A DNA stretch of 33,628 nucleotides from Bacteroidales bacterium (GTDB lineage: Bacteria; Bacteroidota; Bacteroidia; Bacteroidales; UBA932). The stretch covers positions 1 to 33,628 of the forward strand of contig JAFWPA010000041.1 in assembly GCA_017509685.1 (NCBI GenBank). Direction: 5' to 3'. A program made the translations under genes and the position numbers. Positions 28,298 to 33,628 of the stretch are shown here, one piece after another (positions within the stretch are counted from its first letter, which is position 1; each line of letters begins with the position of its first letter). The notes beneath the pieces are model-generated. The model was given only the letters and a program-made list of their open reading frames with translations, made no database searches and was not told where the DNA came from.

Positions 28298-29191
28298 ATG
28301 GTCCCGGAACTGGTAGACAAATACGTTTTCCTGGTGCAGACCTTCGTGGAAGCGGGGGAAACGGGCCTCACCTGGCCCCAGCTGCAGGACCGCTGGGAGC
28401 AGCGTTACGGCAGCACCTATCCCCGCCGCAGCTTTGCCAACCACCGGGCCGCCGTAGAGGAGATCTTCGGCATTGCCATCACCTGCGACCGCAGCACCAA
28501 CCGCTACCGGATAGACGCCGGGGAAAGCGCCGTGGACAAGCGGGAAGCCGTGGAATACCTCATCAACACCTTCACGGTGAACAGCCTGCTCACGCTGGGC
28601 AAGGAACGCCTGAGCGGCCGCGTGGCGGTAGAGGACGTTCCTTCCGGCCAGCAATGGCTCACCGTGGCCATGCAGGCCATGCTGGACAATGCCGTCCTCA
28701 TAATCACTTACCACAAATACCTGAGTACGGAAACCGACGAACGCACCGTGCGGCCCTACGCCGTGAAGGAATTCGCCAAACGCTGGTACCTGGTGGCCTG
28801 GAGCGAGGAGGCCGATGCCCTTCGCACCTACGCCCTGGACCGCATCCTCTCCATGGAGCGCACGGGAGACCGTTTCAAGATGCCCAAAGACTTCGACGTG
28901 GACGCCCTGTTCCGGGACAGTTACGGTATCTATCTGCCAGAAGGGCAGCAGCCGGTCCTGGTAAAGCTCAAGGCCACCCAGCGGGAGGCCGCCTACCTGC
29001 AGGACCTCCCCCTGCACCCTAGCCAAATCAGCATCGGCCCCGGCCTGTTCGCCCTCACCGTCATCCCCAACCCCAACTTCCTGATGGAACTGTGCGCCCG
29101 CGCAGACCGGCTGGAAGTACTGGAACCGCTGGAACTGCGCCAGGCCGTACAGCAAATCCTGAAAAAAGCAATCCAATTATATGAACACTAA
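28298..29191 (+). CDS. WYL-domain transcriptional regulator
   Basis: 297 residues. The N-terminal part (about 1-75) looks like a winged-helix DNA-binding region (LTWPQLQDRWEQRYG, RRSFANHRAAVEEIFG). The WYL domain follows (about 120-205), with ITYHKYLSTETDERTVRPYAV preceding KRWYLVAW and TYALDRI. A C-terminal WCX-type extension ends the protein. WYL domains bind ligands, often nucleic acids or nucleotides, and regulators of this type commonly control DNA-damage or phage-defence genes. No defence genes are seen here, so its target is unknown. It overlaps the S9 peptidase gene by 11 nt. Confidence 0.88.
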   Translation: MVPELVDKYVFLVQTFVEAGETGLTWPQLQDRWEQRYGSTYPRRSFANHRAAVEEIFGIAITCDRSTNRYRIDAGESAVDKREAVEYLINTFTVNSLLTLGKERLSGRVAVEDVPSGQQWLTVAMQAMLDNAVLIITYHKYLSTETDERTVRPYAVKEFAKRWYLVAWSEEADALRTYALDRILSMERTGDRFKMPKDFDVDALFRDSYGIYLPEGQQPVLVKLKATQREAAYLQDLPLHPSQISIGPGLFALTVIPNPNFLMELCARADRLEVLEPLELRQAVQQILKKAIQLYEH

Positions 29192-31352
29192 ATTCTTTGC
29201 GGCGGCGGCCCTGTCGCTGGCCCTCGTCGCCTGCAGCAGCAACGAAATGAAACCGCAGAAAGGCTACATCGGCCCGTCCCAGCCGGAAATCGCAGACGGC
29301 CATATGACTCCGGAAGTGCTCCTGTCCCTGGGGCGCCTGTCGGACCCTCAACTCTCCCCCGACGCCAAAACCATCCTGTACGGCGTCAGCTACACGGACA
29401 TCGCAGAGAACCGCAGCGTCCGCAACCTCTTCACCCTGCCGGTGGAAGGCGGCGAGCCCACCCAGCTCACCATGGACGGGAAGAGCATTGCATCGGCCCG
29501 CTGGAGCGCCGATGGCAAGGCCATCTTCTTCCTCCAGGGCGGCCAGCTGTACAAGGCGGCCTACAAGGACGGCAAACTGGGTAAGCGCACCCAGCTCACG
29601 GACGTAGAGAAGGGCGTCGACGACTACCTGCTCTCCCCCGACGAATCCCAGCTGCTGTACGTTTCTACCGTACGCAGCCAGGTGGAACTTCCCACCGACA
29701 CGGATCCCCTGCTGGACAAGGCCGAAGCCTACGCCACCGAGGACCTGATGTACCGTCACTGGGACCACTGGCGCACGGAAATCAACCACAGCTTCATCGC
29801 CCCGCTGGGTAACGGCGTGGTGAAGGAAGGAGTGGACCTCCTGGGCGATGAGTTCTTCGAACTGCCCAACGGTCCCTTCGGAGACATCGCAGACCTTGCC
29901 TGGAGCCCCGACGGCCAGTACATCGCCTTCTCCTGCAAGATGCTCACCGGCAAGCAGTACGCCTTCTCCACCAACACCTGCATCTACCTCTACAATACCG
30001 CCTCCGGGGAGATATCGGCCGTCACCACCCGCGGCGGCTACGACACCCATCCCGTCTGGAGCCCCGACGGCAGCCGCCTCCTCTGGCTCTCGATGGAGCG
30101 CGACGGTTATGAGGCCGACAAAGTGCGCCTGATGCTGGGAGACGTCAACGGGGCCCAGGTAGAGAATATCCGGGACCTGAGCGCATCCTTTAAATATAAT
30201 GTAGACGGGCCCGTATGGGCGGCCGATGGCCAAAGCATCTACTTCGCCGCCCTGGCCGAAGGCATCCAGGCCATCTACAACGTGATTCCGGACCAGGAGC
30301 CCGAGCGCCTGACGGCCGACAACCTGTGGTTCGACTTCGGCAGCCCCTTCGGCGTGCTGCAGGACGGCACCCTCCTCACCACCTACGCTTCCATGGACTT
30401 CCCCACGGAGATTGTAGCCGTGGCCGGTAACAGCATCCGCCAGCTCAGCTTCGAGAACGAGCATATCCTGGGACAGCTGGACAAACACGAGACCGAGGCC
30501 CGCTGGCTCACCACCGTGGACGGGCAGAAGATGCTCACCTGGGTGCTGCTGCCTCCGCAGTTCGACGCATCCAAGACCTATCCCGCCATTGAAATCTGCC
30601 TGGGCGGCCCTCAGGGCACGCTTTCCCAGGGCTGGAGCTATCGCTGGAACTACCTCCTCATGTGCCATCAGGGTTATGTGGTGGTACTGCCCAACCGCCG
30701 CGGCACCACCGCCTTCGGCCAGCCTTGGTGCGAGGAAATCTCCGGTGACTACATCGGCCTGAACATGCAGGACTACCTCACTGCCGCCCGTAACATCAAG
30801 GCCGAACCTTATGTGAGCGGCGTGGCCGCCTGCGGCGCCTCCTACGGCGGTTACAGCGTGTATTACCTGGCTGGTATCCACCAGGATATGTACGACTGCT
30901 TCATCGCCCACGCCGGCATTTTCAACGAGTTGCACATGTACATGACCACCGAGGAAATGTGGTTCCCCAACTGGGACAACGGCGGCATCCCCATGGAGTA
31001 TGCCTATACCCCGGACCAGGTGGGTCCCGCCGGCGACGGCGTCACCTTCGGCGGCCTCCAGCAGGCCGGCTCTCCCTGGAGCAGCAAAGCCGAAGCCAAG
31101 CGCCACTACGCCAACTCTCCTCACAAGCTGGTCCAGAACTGGCATACGCCCATCCTGTGCATCCACGGCGGCTCCGACTTCCGCGTTCCTTATGACGAGG
31201 GTATGGCCGCCTTCAACGCCGCCCAGATGATGGGCGTGCCCTCCAAACTTATCATCTTCCCCAACGAAAACCACTGGATCCTGAAGCCGCAGAACGCCCT
31301 CTACTGGCACCGCAGCTACTTCGACTGGCTGGACCGCTGGATGAAGGACTAA
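29181..31352 (+). CDS. S9-family prolyl oligopeptidase-like peptidase, lipoprotein
   Basis: 723 residues. Lipobox LVAC at Cys18 indicates export and lipid anchoring. A beta-propeller with WSPDG-type blades (about 50-430) is followed by a C-terminal alpha/beta-hydrolase domain. The triad is Ser554 in CGASYGGYS, Asp666 in HGGSDFRVP and His698 in NENHW. The usual GGSYGG is GASYGG here. It resembles the dipeptidyl-peptidase 5/acylaminoacyl-peptidase group that trims extracellular peptides in Bacteroidales; the specificity is inferred. It is the last gene of the rnhA unit, and its stop is 4 nt from the converging lactonase-fold gene. Confidence 0.9.
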   Translation: MNTKFFAAAALSLALVACSSNEMKPQKGYIGPSQPEIADGHMTPEVLLSLGRLSDPQLSPDAKTILYGVSYTDIAENRSVRNLFTLPVEGGEPTQLTMDGKSIASARWSADGKAIFFLQGGQLYKAAYKDGKLGKRTQLTDVEKGVDDYLLSPDESQLLYVSTVRSQVELPTDTDPLLDKAEAYATEDLMYRHWDHWRTEINHSFIAPLGNGVVKEGVDLLGDEFFELPNGPFGDIADLAWSPDGQYIAFSCKMLTGKQYAFSTNTCIYLYNTASGEISAVTTRGGYDTHPVWSPDGSRLLWLSMERDGYEADKVRLMLGDVNGAQVENIRDLSASFKYNVDGPVWAADGQSIYFAALAEGIQAIYNVIPDQEPERLTADNLWFDFGSPFGVLQDGTLLTTYASMDFPTEIVAVAGNSIRQLSFENEHILGQLDKHETEARWLTTVDGQKMLTWVLLPPQFDASKTYPAIEICLGGPQGTLSQGWSYRWNYLLMCHQGYVVVLPNRRGTTAFGQPWCEEISGDYIGLNMQDYLTAARNIKAEPYVSGVAACGASYGGYSVYYLAGIHQDMYDCFIAHAGIFNELHMYMTTEEMWFPNWDNGGIPMEYAYTPDQVGPAGDGVTFGGLQQAGSPWSSKAEAKRHYANSPHKLVQNWHTPILCIHGGSDFRVPYDEGMAAFNAAQMMGVPSKLIIFPNENHWILKPQNALYWHRSYFDWLDRWMKD

Positions 31353-31356
31353 GCCG

Positions 31357-32403
31357 TTACCTTACGGCCACAAATACCGGCTTGGAAACTTCGAGCCTGC
31401 GACCGGTGTCCGAGAGGAGGCCGGTTTTTTTGTCGCGGCTGTAGAATTCGATGCTGTCGTTGTCCCGGCAGGCCACCAGGACTTCGTCATCGGTGACACA
31501 GAAGTTGCGCGGGTGCGGGCCGGTGAGTTGGTAGCCGGCGGGGGTGAGGGTGCCGTTATCGGCCACCTTGAAGATGGCAATGCCGTCGTTCTGGAGGCGC
31601 AGGCTGGCATAGAGGAACTCACCGTCCGGGGAGAAATGGATGTCGGCGGCGCCGCGGGCGTCTACCTGGTCGGCCTTTTGCACCTGCTTCAGGGTAAGAT
31701 GGGCGCCGTCCCAGTCGAAGACGGCAATGTCTCCGGAGAGTTCCCCAATCACGTAGAAGTGCTTGCCGGCCTTGTCAAACAGGAGATGACGCGGGCCGAA
31801 GTCCGGCGGCAGCTGGGCTGCCGTCCGAAGGTCCGAAACGCCCAGGCGGGAGACGTTGATCTGGCCGATTGCATCGGCGCTGAACTCGCTGAACAGCAGT
31901 TGTTTACCATCCGGTGTAAAGGCGGCGCAATGAACGTGGGGGAGGTCCTGCCGGCTCAGGTCCGGACCGCCGGTGCGGCTCACGATGAGGGAGTCCATCG
32001 GGGAGATGCTTCCATCGGCCTTCAGCTGATAGAGGGCCAGAGTGCCGCCGCTGTAGTTGGACACCGCCAGGATTTCCCCGTCCGTCACCACGTGGCAGGG
32101 GTCTTCTCCGCCTTCGGGAAGGCCGGTGGGCTGGCTGCCAAGGAGGTCGAAGGCTTCTCCGCTCCATTTCCAGGCGAATACGCGGGCCCTTTCGTCGGGC
32201 ATTTCGCTCACGGCGTAAACGTTGTTTCCGTTCATGGCCAGGAAGGACGGATTGGGCATGGGAGCCTTGGCCATCAGTTCCCCGGTCTTGTAGTCATAGG
32301 CGAAGAAACCATCGGAATAAGTGCCCACGAAAAGGATTTTTTCGGGTTTATCGCAGCATATTGCGGCCAAAAGAACCGCCAGATAAAAAGCAAGTCGTTT
32401 CAT
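31357..32403 (-). CDS. Lactonase-family seven-bladed beta-propeller protein
   Basis: 348 residues with the repeated propeller pattern of 6-phosphogluconolactonase (YbhE/Pgl type). Landmarks are VGTYSDGFFAYDYKTGE, SNYSGGTLALYQL, DLPHVHCAAFTPDG, FGPRHLLFDKAGKHFYVI, ADIHFSPDGEFLYASLR and PHPRNFCVTDDE. The N-terminus MKRLAFYLAVLLAAICCDK is a signal sequence with Cys at the position of a lipoprotein, but the lipobox is atypical. An exported protein would not act in the cytoplasmic pentose phosphate pathway, so the substrate is unknown. ATG 32403 is chosen over the frame to 32547, which runs antisense into recG. A -7 box lies 5 nt upstream. Confidence 0.85.
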   Translation of the reverse strand: MKRLAFYLAVLLAAICCDKPEKILFVGTYSDGFFAYDYKTGELMAKAPMPNPSFLAMNGNNVYAVSEMPDERARVFAWKWSGEAFDLLGSQPTGLPEGGEDPCHVVTDGEILAVSNYSGGTLALYQLKADGSISPMDSLIVSRTGGPDLSRQDLPHVHCAAFTPDGKQLLFSEFSADAIGQINVSRLGVSDLRTAAQLPPDFGPRHLLFDKAGKHFYVIGELSGDIAVFDWDGAHLTLKQVQKADQVDARGAADIHFSPDGEFLYASLRLQNDGIAIFKVADNGTLTPAGYQLTGPHPRNFCVTDDEVLVACRDNDSIEFYSRDKKTGLLSDTGRRLEVSKPVFVAVR

Positions 32404-32408
32404 ATTCG

Positions 32409-32416
32409 CAAAGATA
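32409..32416 (-). promoter_or_regulatory. -7 box upstream of the lactonase-family gene
   Basis: TATCTTTG on the minus strand, 5 nt from the ATG at 32403. It is paired back to back with the recG box, with 11 nt between them. Confidence 0.5.
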
Positions 32417-32427
32417 CTATTTTTTAG

Positions 32428-32435
32428 TATATTTG
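32428..32435 (+). promoter_or_regulatory. -7 box upstream of recG
   Basis: TATATTTG, 7 nt before the recG ATG. A TTC at 32405-32407 lies 20 nt upstream as a partial -33. A leaderless transcript is likely. Confidence 0.5.
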
Positions 32436-32442
32436 TAGGGTT

Positions 32443-33628
32443 ATGACGCTGGAAACCAGCATACAGTATCTGCCGGGTGTGGGACCCAAGCGGGCCGAGC
32501 TTCTGGAAAAGGAGCTGGGCATCGCTACGGTGGGAGACCTCATCCATCTGTATCCGTTCCGCTACATTGACCGCAGCACCGTGGTGCGCATCGCCGACGT
32601 CCAGCCGGACCTGGCACAGGTGCAGGTGCGGGCCACCGTGCTCAAGGTGCGTCTGTTCGCCAAGAACGGGGCCGAGCTCCCGCCCGAAAAACTCAAGTAC
32701 AACGCCGTCTCCCGACTAAGTGCTATCGTTTCCGATGATTCCGGAGAGATGGAGATGGTGTTCTTCAAGGGGGTGAAATGGATGCACGCGCGGCTGCAGC
32801 CCGGTTCCACTTTCATTTTCTTTGGCAAGCCGGCCGTGTTCAACAACCGGCTGAACATGGTGCACCCGGAGGTCGATGCCCCCGACAGCGGTACCAGCGG
32901 CGTACTCACGGGCGTTTATCCCTCTACGGAAAAGCTGAAAAACGCCGGCATTACGGGAAAGATGATGCTCAAGTATATGAGCACCGCCCTGGCCGAAGTG
33001 TTGCCCGTGGTGCAGGAGACCTTGCCGGATTATGTACTCAAGGAAAAGGGGCTGGTACCCCTTACCTATGCCTTGCGCCAGATTCATTTCCCGGTGGACC
33101 AGCAGGCGCTTTCCAAGGCTTCCTACCGGCTTAAATTCGAGGAACTGTTCTTGCTGCAGTTAAGCCTTCTCAAGCAGAAATACATCCGCAGCCGCAACGC
33201 GGTGGGCCTCAAAATGCCCGCCGTGGGAGACGCGTTCAACGCCTGTTACAATGCGCTTCCCTATGAACTTACCGGCGCCCAGAAACGGGTGATCCGGGAG
33301 ATTCGGGAAGATATGCGCAGCGGTCACCAGATGAACCGCCTGCTGCAGGGAGATGTGGGTTCCGGCAAAACTATGGTGGCGGTCCTGAGCGCCCTCATCG
33401 CGGTGGGCAACGGCTACCAGGCCTGTATAATGGCCCCCACCGAAGTTCTGGCCCAGCAGCATTATGCCAACGTATCCAAGTACCTGAAACCCACCGGCGT
33501 ACGCTGTGCGCTGCTCACGGGTACCACCACGGCCGCCCAGCGGCGGGACATCCACGCGGGGCTCATGGACGGAAGCATCGGCATCCTCATCGGCACGCAC
33601 GCGCTCATCGAAGACACGGTGAACTTCC
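32443..33628 (+). CDS. recG: ATP-dependent DNA helicase RecG, 5' part
   Basis: Branch-migration helicase that remodels stalled forks and Holliday junctions. The frame is open to the window edge (395 codons) with no stop. It contains the N-terminal helix-hairpin-helix-like IQYLPGVGPKRAELL, then the wedge (OB-fold) domain (about 60-150). The helicase start follows, with YELTGAQKRVI (Q-type motif), Walker A LLQGDVGSGKT, MAPTEVLAQQH (motif Ia) and IGTHALIED. The DExH box and second helicase lobe lie beyond the window. It is divergent from the lactonase-family gene. Confidence 0.95.
   Translation, partial: MTLETSIQYLPGVGPKRAELLEKELGIATVGDLIHLYPFRYIDRSTVVRIADVQPDLAQVQVRATVLKVRLFAKNGAELPPEKLKYNAVSRLSAIVSDDSGEMEMVFFKGVKWMHARLQPGSTFIFFGKPAVFNNRLNMVHPEVDAPDSGTSGVLTGVYPSTEKLKNAGITGKMMLKYMSTALAEVLPVVQETLPDYVLKEKGLVPLTYALRQIHFPVDQQALSKASYRLKFEELFLLQLSLLKQKYIRSRNAVGLKMPAVGDAFNACYNALPYELTGAQKRVIREIREDMRSGHQMNRLLQGDVGSGKTMVAVLSALIAVGNGYQACIMAPTEVLAQQHYANVSKYLKPTGVRCALLTGTTTAAQRRDIHAGLMDGSIGILIGTHALIEDTVNF

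Noticed and set aside
31353-31368. Hairpin GCCGT-TACCTT-ACGGC between the S9 and lactonase-family stops
   Set aside because: Only 5 bp, no T-run on either strand, and it overlaps a stop codon. Too weak to call a terminator.

Overview
The window is high-GC, densely packed bacterial DNA that looks like a member of the Bacteroidota, most likely order Bacteroidales. The evidence is the Bacteroidota-type promoter signature (TTG, about 20 nt, TAnnTTTG) upstream of many genes, few convincing Shine-Dalgarno sites, lipoproteins and outer-membrane beta-barrels of Bacteroidales type, a PG1098-like methyltransferase, and a tRNA without an encoded CCA. The genus cannot be fixed from sequence reading alone.

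Layout. 1-383: the 3' end of an IS3-family insertion sequence, a GC-rich repeat and an 83-bp hairpin repeat, with no host gene. 384-3578 (minus): tig-clpP-clpX, the protein folding and proteolysis operon. 3640-7687 (minus): gyrB followed by a PgpH-like membrane HD phosphodiesterase. 7765-12300 (minus): a large secreted TPR protein and a co-transcribed outer-membrane beta-barrel. 12370-13700 (plus): ftsE and nth. 13777-15123 (minus): a class I methyltransferase containing two repeat-built insertions, with repeat elements on both sides. 15338-19777 (plus): phosphoglucomutase, then an SDR, a steroid 5-alpha-reductase homologue and an Old Yellow Enzyme homologue in a tight run. 19779-22885: lpxB and surE (both minus) with an oppositely oriented beta-barrel gene between them. 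22963-23036: tRNA-Ala(CGC), sharing a two-way terminator with a lipoprotein alpha/beta hydrolase. 24468-26650 (minus): gapA, gmhA and a small beta-barrel protein. 26774-31352 (plus): rnhA, pdxA, a WYL regulator and an S9 peptidase. 31357-32403 (minus): a lactonase-fold lipoprotein candidate. 32443 to the end (plus): recG, cut off by the window.

Most of the window is core housekeeping. The most interesting functional unit is the SDR / 5-alpha-reductase / OYE triad at 17009-19777. It has the same enzyme composition as the steroid and bile-acid reductive clusters known from gut Bacteroidota (3-beta-hydroxysteroid dehydrogenase, 5-alpha-reductase, 5-beta-reductase), and here it is fused transcriptionally to phosphoglucomutase. 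Other unusual points are two families of intergenic repeats, a methyltransferase gene with insertions made of short repeats, and several genes whose -7 promoter box lies only 4-7 nt from the start codon, which predicts leaderless mRNAs.
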